Positions 42,628-50,210 of a stretch of 64,000 nt of DNA are shown in pieces. The translations under genes were made by a program, and so were the position numbers. Under the pieces are notes generated by a model. That model worked only from the letters and a program-made list of their open reading frames with translations. It was not told the DNA's origin and did no database searches. Origin of the DNA: Woeseiaceae bacterium (GTDB taxonomy: Bacteria > Pseudomonadota > Gammaproteobacteria > Steroidobacterales > Woeseiaceae); the NCBI GenBank assembly GCA_030065915.1, contig JASJCQ010000006.1, forward strand, positions 1 to 64,000, read 5' to 3'. Every line of letters starts with the position of its first letter. Position 1 is the first letter of the stretch.

Positions 42628-43767
42628 ATGGGCAGGAAGACAACCCGGCAGACTGATATTGCTCAGGGCCTGCATTACATAGACCCGGAAACGGGGAGCG
42701 TCATTCCGCCGGTCGTCGCATCAACGACGTTCGCTCGTGATGAGCAATACCAGCTCGTAGGCGGCCATCGCAGCTACAGCCGCGACCACAACCCGACCTT
42801 CGACCTGGCAGAACAAATGCTGTCTCGGCTGGAGGGCGGTCATGAAGCGCTGCTGTTTTCGAGCGGCATGGCTGCGGCGGCCGCCGTATTCCAGTCCCTG
42901 AAACCAGGCGATCACGTCGTCTACCCTAAGGTCATGTACTGGGGGCTCCGTGGCTGGCTGCTGGAGTTCGCTGAGCGCTGGGGGCTGAATCTCACGCCGT
43001 TCGATGCGACGGATCCTGACGACCTGCATCGCCGGGTACAACCCGGCGTTACCCGCCTCGTCTGGATCGAAACGCCGTGCAATCCGACCTGGGATGTCAT
43101 CGACATCGAGGGCGCGGCAGAACTGGCCCACGATGCCGGTGCGGTGCTTGCCGTCGATTCGACGGTCGCGACGCCCGTTCTGACGCGTCCGATCGAACTC
43201 GGCGCCGACATTGTCATGCACTCGGCGACCAAGTACCTGAACGGCCATGGCGATGTCCTCGCCGGCGCGCTGGTCGCTAAGGAAGACAGCGAGCTCTGGC
43301 GGGATGTGAAGACGCATCGTGCCGAAACCGGCGCAATCCCGGGTTCGATGGACGCCTGGTTGTTGCAACGAGGAATGCGGACACTGTTCCTGCGAGTCAG
43401 CCATGCGTCTTCGTCAGCGCTGGCTATCGCCCGGCATTTCGAAGGTAGCCCGGCGCTGGCATCCGTCGCCTACCCGGGCCTCGAATCCCATGCCGGCCAC
43501 GAGGTCGCGAAGAGACAGATGCACGGTGGCTTCTCCGGCATGCTGTCATTTCTCGTCAACGGTGACGAGCATGACGCGCTGCGTTTCGTTTCACGGTGCC
43601 AGGTGTTTATCCGGGCGACGTCCCTGGGCGGCGTCGAAAGCCTCATCGAGCATCGTTACTCGATCGAAGGCCCCGACAGCCCGATTCCGAAGAACCTGGT
43701 CCGTCTGTCTGTTGGCGCAGAGCATGTCGATGACCTCATTGCCGACCTGGAGCAGGCGCTGCGCTGA
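42628..43767 (+). CDS. Cys/Met-metabolism PLP-dependent enzyme (cystathionine gamma-synthase/beta-lyase family)
   Basis: This 379-residue fold-type I PLP enzyme has ISDxLH-type landmarks: YSRDHNPTFDLAEQMLSRLEGGHEALLFSSGMAAAAAVF near the PLP-phosphate site, ETPCNPTWDVID, and the Schiff-base lysine in HSATKYLNGHGD (K202). The C-terminus SLGGVESLIEHRYS is typical of the family. Members perform gamma-synthase, beta-lyase or gamma-lyase reactions on homocysteine- or cysteine-linked substrates. Sequence alone does not separate them. It has a strong GAGGAG before the ATG and is convergent with the regulator gene, one base apart. Confidence 0.9.
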   Translation: MGRKTTRQTDIAQGLHYIDPETGSVIPPVVASTTFARDEQYQLVGGHRSYSRDHNPTFDLAEQMLSRLEGGHEALLFSSGMAAAAAVFQSLKPGDHVVYPKVMYWGLRGWLLEFAERWGLNLTPFDATDPDDLHRRVQPGVTRLVWIETPCNPTWDVIDIEGAAELAHDAGAVLAVDSTVATPVLTRPIELGADIVMHSATKYLNGHGDVLAGALVAKEDSELWRDVKTHRAETGAIPGSMDAWLLQRGMRTLFLRVSHASSSALAIARHFEGSPALASVAYPGLESHAGHEVAKRQMHGGFSGMLSFLVNGDEHDALRFVSRCQVFIRATSLGGVESLIEHRYSIEGPDSPIPKNLVRLSVGAEHVDDLIADLEQALR

Positions 43768-43768
43768 A

Positions 43769-44329
43769 TCAGCGCTTGTCTTCGTCTATCGGGTAGAACG
43801 CGACCAGCACGCCTGCCTCAATCATGGATTCGCCATCCTGGGGTTCGTCGTCCTGCTGAACCGACTCCACCCAGTGCGTCAGTTGTTGCTGTAGCTCCGC
43901 GAGACGAGCGGGAGAGCCCTTCAGTCGCATCCGAACGAGCGTTACCTTGCCGTCTTCACTATCGTCCGAGCGGCGTATCGCGTCGACGATCTCGTCTTCG
44001 CCGGCTCGCAATACGTCCCGGATGGCTACGGCGTCTTCGTCGGATTCACTGGAGAACAACGAGTGATCTGCCTCGAATCGCTGCCCGACCGCCTGAAAGT
44101 GCCGTTCGATCGTGCCGCGTTTTTTCTTTTCTCGCGTGATCTTGAGAAGGCCCGCATCGTGCAGGGCATCGACATGGCGATACAGCTTGGTGACCGGCTG
44201 ACCCAGCACCTCTGCCACCTCGCTCGTTGTGCGCTCGCCTTCGGCGAATGCCTGCAGAATGCCGAGCTTGAACGGGTCCGAGAGCAGTCGGATCTGATCC
44301 AGGTTACTGATTTTAAATACTTCCTGCAC
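43769..44329 (-). CDS. ArsR-type helix-turn-helix transcriptional regulator
   Basis: The chosen start is GTG at 44329, because AAGGTGGG lies nine bases upstream. It gives 186 residues beginning QEVFKISNLDQIRLLSDPFKLGIL. The winged helix is clear: LLSDPFKLGILQAFAEGERTTSEVAEVLGQPVTKLYRHVDALHDAGLL is the ArsR/HTH_20 layout, with a polybasic wing (REKKKRGTIERHFQA). The remaining half is a ligand or dimer domain with no recognised Cys-metal motif, so a non-metal signal is likely. It is divergent from the CPBP protease gene and the spacer holds two operator-like palindromes. GTG at 44356 is an alternative start. Confidence 0.82.
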   Translation of the reverse strand: MQEVFKISNLDQIRLLSDPFKLGILQAFAEGERTTSEVAEVLGQPVTKLYRHVDALHDAGLLKITREKKKRGTIERHFQAVGQRFEADHSLFSSESDEDAVAIRDVLRAGEDEIVDAIRRSDDSEDGKVTLVRMRLKGSPARLAELQQQLTHWVESVQQDDEPQDGESMIEAGVLVAFYPIDEDKR

Positions 44330-44361
44330 AGTTCGCGTCCCACCTTGAGACAACACTTGAT

Positions 44362-44405
44362 TATTCACGACAGCGTGAATATTATTATTCACATAGTTGT
44401 GAATA
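44362..44405. promoter_or_regulatory. Two identical-architecture operators TATTCAC-N6-GTGAATA
   Basis: TATTCAC-gacagc-GTGAATA is at 44362-44381 and TATTCAC-atagtt-GTGAATA at 44386-44405. The seven-base arms are perfect in both, while the six-base spacers differ. The centres are 24 bases apart. They lie between the divergent regulator and the CPBP protease start, and the right copy ends 19 bases before that ATG. This is strong evidence for a shared regulator, most simply the ArsR-type protein next door. Confidence 0.8.
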
Positions 44406-44423
44406 TTCAGGATAGCAAAACCA

Positions 44424-45137
44424 ATGACGCTCTTCGACCATTTTCTGATCTTCCTCCTGTTCGTCGTCCAACCCGTCGTCGGCTGGATCAACTTCCGCCG
44501 TTACGTGAAAAAGATCAGGGCCGGCGAGCCGGTAGACCGCCCGAGACTGTACCTGGAGACGCAGATCGTTCAGTGGGTCTTCCTCGTCGTACTGGCCGGG
44601 GGCTGGATCTACCTCGCGCGACCGACGTCCGATCTCGGCTTTGTGCTGCCGCAGGGACCGGGCTTCCTGATGATGGCGTTCCTGGTCCTTGCGATCGGCA
44701 TCGCGTTGGCGCGGTCGACACGCGGCGTCAGCCAGCTCGACCAGTCAGAACGTGAGCGACACCGCTCGTCCTTTGGTGACCTTGGCCACTTCCTGCCGCA
44801 GTGCGACCGGGACCTGGCGGGTTTCTATCGGCTGTCAGTGACGGCCGGCATCGTCGAGGAAATCGTGTTCCGGGGCTTCGTGCTGTGGTACCTGACGCTG
44901 GTCATGCCAATGTGGGCCGCGATTCTCGTGTCATCATTTGCATTCGGCCTGGGTCACAGTTACCAGGGCGCGGGCGGCATGCTCAGGACGGGCCTGGCCG
45001 GTGTCGCTTTCGGCGTGCTGTTCGTGATCAGCGGCTCAATCTGGCTGCCAATCGTCGCTCACGCCATGCTCGACTGGCTGCAGGGTCGTCAAATACGGGA
45101 GATCTATCGCGACGCGCACGGCGCCGCAACAGCGTGA
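44424..45137 (+). CDS. CPBP-family intramembrane glutamic protease (CAAX-prenyl-protease-like)
   Basis: This 237-residue protein has about seven hydrophobic helices. The catalytic motifs of the CPBP/Abi family are intact: VTAGIVEEIVFRGFVLWYL (E145, E146 and R150), SSFAFGLGHSYQG (H178) and IVAHAMLDWLQGR. Family members include the Rce1-type CAAX proteases and bacterial bacteriocin-immunity or signal-processing proteases. No bacteriocin gene is seen nearby. The promoter and ribosome site lie under a pair of operators, so expression should be controlled by the divergent ArsR-type regulator. Confidence 0.9.
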   Translation: MTLFDHFLIFLLFVVQPVVGWINFRRYVKKIRAGEPVDRPRLYLETQIVQWVFLVVLAGGWIYLARPTSDLGFVLPQGPGFLMMAFLVLAIGIALARSTRGVSQLDQSERERHRSSFGDLGHFLPQCDRDLAGFYRLSVTAGIVEEIVFRGFVLWYLTLVMPMWAAILVSSFAFGLGHSYQGAGGMLRTGLAGVAFGVLFVISGSIWLPIVAHAMLDWLQGRQIREIYRDAHGAATA

Positions 45138-45149
45138 TCTCCCGTCAGA

Positions 45150-46733
45150 TCATTCGATTCGAGGTGCGCGCTGCTGGCCGATTTGATTGAGAATGACTGC
45201 GCTGACATTGCCGGCTTCATCGCGTTCGAAGATCAACTGTGCGTCGACAACCTTGAAGAAAAACTTGTCCTCTTCATAGGCAAATACCGGGTACGCCGGT
45301 TGTCCCGTCAGCTGAGCGAAGAGCTGCGCATCGTTCGCCGTTATCGTGATGACCAGTGCAGGCGACAACTGATAACCACCGACCAGGTCGGACAGCGCAT
45401 CGGCCTCCACATCGATTGCCGTGTACTGTCGCGGGCCCTGGTCGTCAGCGACACGCGACGCCACGGTCGTCATGCCGCCCTGCTGGAAATCGATGCTGTC
45501 GAATCCCTGCTCGCCGGCATTGAACACGATCCGGATTTCAGCTGCGGCGAAACTGAACTCGTGCTCTCCGGTCTTGTCGAGCGGAAATGCACCCTGCCCT
45601 GTCGCCTGGCCCATCAGTCGGCCGCCATCCTCGAACAGAGCCAGCATCAGGCCGGGCGCGAGCTGGAAGGTTCCGGCGTACTGCGCAAAGTCGCCGGATG
45701 AATCGACGAGTTCCTCGCCCTTGACCTGCGCCAGGCCGAGCTCGGTGATTTTCCCCGTATCGGTAGACGCTGACAGGATGACGACGCCCGTGCCCGTCTC
45801 CGGGCGAATGCCCAGGAAACTCGCGTAACCGCCGGTGCCGCCGTTGTGCCAGAAGATCGTGTCACCGTCGTCGTGCGTTTCCTTGATCCAGCCGAAAGCA
45901 CTGTCCGCGGACAAGGTGTTCTGTCGCAGCGTTTCGAGCGCAGCGTTGTCGTCATCGAAGTTCGCATCGACGAATCTCAACATATCTTCGGTCGTCGATA
46001 GCACGGCGCCGGCGCCAGCCAACGCATCGAATCCGTTCCAATTCGGCATATCGGCGCCGCCGCTGTATCCCTGGGCCAGTCGCTCCGGATCCCTGATCGT
46101 CACGCTTGTATCGGACATGCCGTAGCCGCTCAGCACGTCGCGCTGCATAGCTTCCTCGTATGAGAGACCGGCCGCCGATGCCGCGATCTCGCCGAGCAAG
46201 CCCATGCCAAGGTTGGAGTACGCGAACGCCTTGTCGAGCGAGGCAGCTTCGTATCCGCCAATGAACTCCTGCAACAGTGCCGAGTCATAGCCGGCATAGG
46301 GATTCATCGGGTCTGCCATCGGCATGTTGTCGGGCATGCGAGGCAAGCCGGATACGTGGCCGGCAAGCTCACCCGTTGTGACGCCGGCAACGGCGTCTGA
46401 CGCAAAGTCCACGTCCGGCAACCGCATGCCCAGCGTGTCTGACCAGGCCAGGCGCTCGGCCATGACCTGCTCTTCGGCCAGCAGCACAGTAAACACTTTC
46501 GTAATCGAACCAATCTCGAAAATCGTGTCGGCTTTCGGGCTGGCCGTGTCAGCCCGGCTGACCTGGCCGAAACCGGCAACGCTGGTCTTGCCGTTGTCGT
46601 ACAGACCGATAACGATAGCGCGGGCTTCTCCCTCGTCGATCATGGACTGGAGTCCGGCCTCGACCGTGTCGAGGGCAGGCCCGGCAAACGCTGGAAAGGA
46701 GAACATACAAAGCAGAATAGTTTTTGTTTTCAT
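45150..46733 (-). CDS. Exported beta-lactamase-related serine hydrolase with C-terminal DUF3471-like repeats
   Basis: This 527-residue protein has a signal peptide (MKTKTILLCMFSFPAFA). The class C beta-lactamase/DD-peptidase motifs are in order: SITK (S76 and K79), YSN (172-174) and the third motif HNGGTGGY. After about residue 360 there are two beta-rich modules that resemble each other (YAGTFQLAPGLMLALFEDGG... and VGGYQLSPALVITITANDA...), the DUF3471-like tail of many esterase/D-aminopeptidase relatives. ATG at 46733 is chosen over the long upstream frame because it creates the signal peptide. It is divergent from the APC permease. Function is probably peptide or ester hydrolysis, and true beta-lactamase activity is not implied. 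Confidence 0.88.
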   Translation of the reverse strand: MKTKTILLCMFSFPAFAGPALDTVEAGLQSMIDEGEARAIVIGLYDNGKTSVAGFGQVSRADTASPKADTIFEIGSITKVFTVLLAEEQVMAERLAWSDTLGMRLPDVDFASDAVAGVTTGELAGHVSGLPRMPDNMPMADPMNPYAGYDSALLQEFIGGYEAASLDKAFAYSNLGMGLLGEIAASAAGLSYEEAMQRDVLSGYGMSDTSVTIRDPERLAQGYSGGADMPNWNGFDALAGAGAVLSTTEDMLRFVDANFDDDNAALETLRQNTLSADSAFGWIKETHDDGDTIFWHNGGTGGYASFLGIRPETGTGVVILSASTDTGKITELGLAQVKGEELVDSSGDFAQYAGTFQLAPGLMLALFEDGGRLMGQATGQGAFPLDKTGEHEFSFAAAEIRIVFNAGEQGFDSIDFQQGGMTTVASRVADDQGPRQYTAIDVEADALSDLVGGYQLSPALVITITANDAQLFAQLTGQPAYPVFAYEEDKFFFKVVDAQLIFERDEAGNVSAVILNQIGQQRAPRIE

Positions 46734-46839
46734 GCCGGAACTATGCGGCAGGCAGACGGCATTCGCAAACGCCGTCCGCGCAGAACTGTGCCACGTCGAT
46801 ATGCCATACTCGGCGCACTCTGAGTGGGGCGTAGCGACG

Positions 46840-48138
46840 ATGAATAACCCGGAAAACCAGCTGAAGCGCGACATTGGATTGATTGCCGCGTCGCTACTCG
46901 TGCTGAACGGACTTATTGGTTCCGGGATCTTTGCCTTGCCCGGCAAGGTCGCTGCGAATGCCGGGCTGTTCAGTCCGTGGTTGTTCCTGATTGTCGGCGT
47001 CCTGTTTCTGTCGGTGATTCTCGTGTTCGCGGAACTCGCCAGTTACTACAAGACGACGGGTGGTCCGGTTCTATACGCCCGCGCGGCTTTCGGCCCCGTC
47101 GCGGGCTTCGGCACCGGCTGGGCCATCTATCTCAGTCGTGTGACCGCCTTTGCGGCGAACGCGACTTTCCTGGCCGTGTATGTCGCCGAGCTGGTGCCCA
47201 GCCTCGGCGATCCGTGGACACAGAAAACGATAACGGCATTGTTCACCGTCGGGCTGACGTGGGCGAACTACATCGGCGTCAAGGACGGTGTTCGCACGAT
47301 GGGCGTGTTCTCGGTCCTGAAGCTGCTGCCGCTGGTGCTGCTCGTCGTGCTGGGCCTGCAGGAAGTGACCGCAACGACATTGATTCCACCGGCACCGTTC
47401 ACCATCGAGGAATTGGGAGCCACGACGCTGCTGCTGATCTACGCCTACGTCGGATTCGAGACCGTTGCCGTCACGGCTGGCGAGACGTCGAAACCGCAGC
47501 GCACGCTGCCGGTAGCGCTGGTAGGCACGATGCTCGTGACGGGCCTGCTTTATTTCTTCATCGTGCTCGTGTTCATCTCGGTCATTCCGGCCGGGGCCTA
47601 CTCCGAATCGACTCTATCTGACGTCGGTCGAGCACTGGCCGGACCCATCGGCGGGACGATCATCGCACTAACGGCCATCTTCTCGATTGCCGGCAACCTG
47701 GCCGGATCGATGATCTCGGCGCCGCGGCTGGTCTTCGCCATGGCTGAGCAGAAGACCTTGCCGGACGTCTTCGCTAAAGTCCATCCATCCTACGCGACGC
47801 CGCATATCAGCATTCTTCTGCACGGCGGGCTGGCACTGCTGCTCGGACTGACGGGCAGTTTCGAGTTGCTGGCGGTTGCGAGTGCGGTCGTTCGACTGCT
47901 GGGCTACATCATCTGCATCGCTTCGTTGCCGTCTATTCGGCGCCAGCGAGGCGACGAGCCCGACTCGTTTCGTTTGCCCGGCGGCTACCTGATCCCGCTG
48001 CTGGCCCTGGGCATCTGCATCTGGCTCATCGCCCAGTCGAAACTGGAGTCCTGGATCGTTGTCGGCATCCTGCTCGCATTGGGCGGTGTCCTGTATGCTG
48101 CTGAAACCTACTACTTCTCGAGGAAGAAGACGCCATGA
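46840..48138 (+). CDS. APC-family amino acid permease
   Basis: This 432-residue protein has about 12 transmembrane segments. It starts MNNPENQLKRDIGLIAASLLVLNGLIGSGIFALPG, with the APC consensus NxxIGSGIF in helix 1. LLLIYAYVGFETVAVTAGETSKPQRTLPVAL (helix 6 region) and SIAGNLAGSMISAPRLVFAMA also fit. It should be a proton-coupled or exchange amino acid transporter in the inner membrane. The ATG at 46840 is preferred to upstream in-frame codons that overlap the divergent hydrolase promoter region. The 3' end overlaps the DUF4920 start by four bases. Confidence 0.88.
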   Translation: MNNPENQLKRDIGLIAASLLVLNGLIGSGIFALPGKVAANAGLFSPWLFLIVGVLFLSVILVFAELASYYKTTGGPVLYARAAFGPVAGFGTGWAIYLSRVTAFAANATFLAVYVAELVPSLGDPWTQKTITALFTVGLTWANYIGVKDGVRTMGVFSVLKLLPLVLLVVLGLQEVTATTLIPPAPFTIEELGATTLLLIYAYVGFETVAVTAGETSKPQRTLPVALVGTMLVTGLLYFFIVLVFISVIPAGAYSESTLSDVGRALAGPIGGTIIALTAIFSIAGNLAGSMISAPRLVFAMAEQKTLPDVFAKVHPSYATPHISILLHGGLALLLGLTGSFELLAVASAVVRLLGYIICIASLPSIRRQRGDEPDSFRLPGGYLIPLLALGICIWLIAQSKLESWIVVGILLALGGVLYAAETYYFSRKKTP

Positions 48139-48623
48139 AGACCTTTGTTGTGTTTGCCGCACTGTTGAGCCTGGCCACCGCATTCGCGGCGGGCGACGTC
48201 GTTCGCCTCTCCGAGCCGGTGGCAGAGACGGACAGCTACGAGGACTTCGGCGCTAAGATTGATGACAGTGTCGAAGCACTTTCGCTGAGCGCCGTTGTGG
48301 GGAACGCCGAGACCTATTCGGACCGGACCGTCGTGATCAAGACTCGGGTCTCGAAAGTCTGTCAGAAGAAAGGCTGCTTCTTCATTGCACAGGACGGCGG
48401 CAGCGTGGTCCGCGTCGCGTTCAAGGACTATGGCTTCTTTGTCCCGACCGACATCAGCGGCAAGACGGTGACGCTGTCGGGAAAACTCGTCAAGCGGGAG
48501 CTAAGTGCCGAGGAGGCGGAGCACTACAGCGAAGACGCACCCGGCGCCGACCTCCCGGCCGGCACCGTCTACGAGATTATTGCCGACGCGGTCCGCGTGC
48601 CGAAGACGGCCGCCGACGGCTGA
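48135..48623 (+). CDS. Exported DUF4920 domain protein
   Basis: This 162-residue protein has a signal peptide (MKTFVVFAALLSLATAFAAG). The mature part matches the DUF4920 pattern: YEDFGAKIDDSVEALSL, VVIKTRVSKVCQKKGCFFIAQDGG and VRVAFKDYGFFVPTDISGKTVTLSGKLVKREL, ending in VYEIIADAVRV. The conserved VCQKKGCF pair of cysteines is probably a metal or redox site. The fold is OB-like. It overlaps the permease gene by four bases. The functional reason is unclear. Confidence 0.82.
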   Translation: MKTFVVFAALLSLATAFAAGDVVRLSEPVAETDSYEDFGAKIDDSVEALSLSAVVGNAETYSDRTVVIKTRVSKVCQKKGCFFIAQDGGSVVRVAFKDYGFFVPTDISGKTVTLSGKLVKRELSAEEAEHYSEDAPGADLPAGTVYEIIADAVRVPKTAADG

Positions 48624-48628
48624 GGCCG

Positions 48629-48646
48629 GGGCCTGTCAACAGGCCC
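48629..48646. other. Hairpin between convergent DUF4920 and aminopeptidase genes
   Basis: GGGCCTG (48629-48635) pairs with CAGGCCC (48640-48646) over a TCAA loop, in the 22-base gap between two convergent stops. It has no T-run on either side. Confidence 0.4.
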
Positions 48647-50178
48647 TAGTTCTGATGGTGTCGGCGCAGGTATTCGTCCAGCGTGCGTACGCCCCAGCCT
48701 GAGTAACCCATCGGCACCGTGGGCGTATCGGCGAAATAGTAGTCCACACCCGCGATGTCGAAATGGGCCCAGACCTGGTCCTCGGCGACGAACGAACCGA
48801 TGAAGGCGGCACCGACACTCGCGCCCGGGCTGCCGACGCCTGAATTGATGATGTCGGCATATTCAGATTCGATCTGTTCGAAGTGCGTGCTGTCCAGCGG
48901 CAGGCGCCAGACGGCCTCGCCGGCTGCAGAGGACGCCGCCGTTAGCTGCTCCACGATTTCGTCATGCCGACCGAAGATACCGGCGTATTCTTCACCCAGG
49001 GCGCGCCCGACCGAACCTGTCAGCGTCGCAACGTTGATCAGAACGTCGGGCTCGTAGTTGACTTGCGCATAGTGGACCGCGTCCGACAGCACCAGCCTGC
49101 CCTCGGCATCCGACGAGCTGATCTCAATCGTCTTGCCGGACATCGACGTCAGGACATCACCCGGGCGAAGCGCCCGTTCCGACGGCATGTTCTCGGCCAA
49201 CGCGGCCAACGCGACGACGTTGACGGCTGCGCCGCGCTTCGCAGCCGCGAGCACGGTGCCGGTGACGACGCCGGCACCGCCCAGGTCGCCCTTCATCATC
49301 CACATGCCGTCGTTGCCCTTCAGCGAGATACCGCCGGTATCGAACGTGATGCCCTTGCCGGCCAACACGACGGGCGCCTCGTCACCACCGGCCATGTATT
49401 CGATAATGAGCAGCCTGGGCGGACGCGCAGACCCGAAGCCCACGGCCAGGTGAGCGCCCATGCCGAGGCGTTGCAGATCCTTCTCGTCGAGCACCTTGAT
49501 CCTGACGTTGTCCAGACCCTCGAACTTTTCGCGAACGCGATCGATGAACGACTGTGGGTAAATGATGTTGGCCGGTTCCGAACTCATGTCGCGCGCCAGG
49601 TAAACACCCTCGGCGACGTAGCGCAGATCATTGTCATAGCTCGCGCCTGACGCGTCGTCACTGAGGAGCCGAACCGAGGGCAACGTGTTGCGATCAACCT
49701 TGTCGGCCTGGTGCCGGTCGAAACGATAGCCTCGAAGTTGGAAGCCAAGAGCGACTCTCGCGGCAGTCGCGTCCGGCGCGACACCCTCCGCGGGCCAAAG
49801 CACCTGGACGCTGCCGCCTCTCGTATCCAGCAGCAGTGCAGACGCAGTGCCACCGAAATTCTCGGCTGCCACCCGATCGATCGTCTCGCTGCCCGTGCCG
49901 ATCAGGTCGATGCGCGAGTACGGTGCGACGCCGTACAGGGTCAATGTCGAACCTGCTTCGCCGACGAATGACGCCTCGGCAGCCGCGGCCGTCAGCGCGC
50001 CGTTGGTGCGCTCGTCGATCACGGCGGCAACTCCCGACAGCGCGTCGCCCTCTGCGACGGGGACAACCAGCCTGCCGTCGTCAGGAATCTCGAAGGATGA
50101 GAAAACGAATGCCTGCTCGGCGAAGGCCGAAACAGAGAGGCCAAGCAACGCGATGGTCGTGAAAAAAGTCCTAAACAC
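48646..50178 (-). CDS. Exported M17 leucyl aminopeptidase
   Basis: The protein has 510 residues. An unusual feature is the signal peptide (FRTFFTTIALLGLSVSAFAEQA), because classic PepA is cytoplasmic. The M17 metal-binding and catalytic motifs are intact: VVLAGKGITFDTGGISLKG, MMKGDLGGAGVVTG and SSDAEGRLVLSDAVHYAQ (the NTDAEGR-like block). It should be a two-zinc aminopeptidase working in the periplasm or outside. It starts at GTG with GGAG seven bases upstream, 32 bases after the AbgT gene, so it is in one operon with a transporter for peptide-like substrates. Confidence 0.93.
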   Translation of the reverse strand: MFRTFFTTIALLGLSVSAFAEQAFVFSSFEIPDDGRLVVPVAEGDALSGVAAVIDERTNGALTAAAAEASFVGEAGSTLTLYGVAPYSRIDLIGTGSETIDRVAAENFGGTASALLLDTRGGSVQVLWPAEGVAPDATAARVALGFQLRGYRFDRHQADKVDRNTLPSVRLLSDDASGASYDNDLRYVAEGVYLARDMSSEPANIIYPQSFIDRVREKFEGLDNVRIKVLDEKDLQRLGMGAHLAVGFGSARPPRLLIIEYMAGGDEAPVVLAGKGITFDTGGISLKGNDGMWMMKGDLGGAGVVTGTVLAAAKRGAAVNVVALAALAENMPSERALRPGDVLTSMSGKTIEISSSDAEGRLVLSDAVHYAQVNYEPDVLINVATLTGSVGRALGEEYAGIFGRHDEIVEQLTAASSAAGEAVWRLPLDSTHFEQIESEYADIINSGVGSPGASVGAAFIGSFVAEDQVWAHFDIAGVDYYFADTPTVPMGYSGWGVRTLDEYLRRHHQN

Positions 50179-50210
50179 TATGTCTCCAGTCTGGGCAGGA
50201 CGTGCTGCCG

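Noticed and set aside
45150-46733. True antibiotic beta-lactamase
   Set aside because: The SxxK/YxN motifs are shared with esterases and peptidases; the two DUF3471-like modules and divergent third motif favour a peptidase or esterase.
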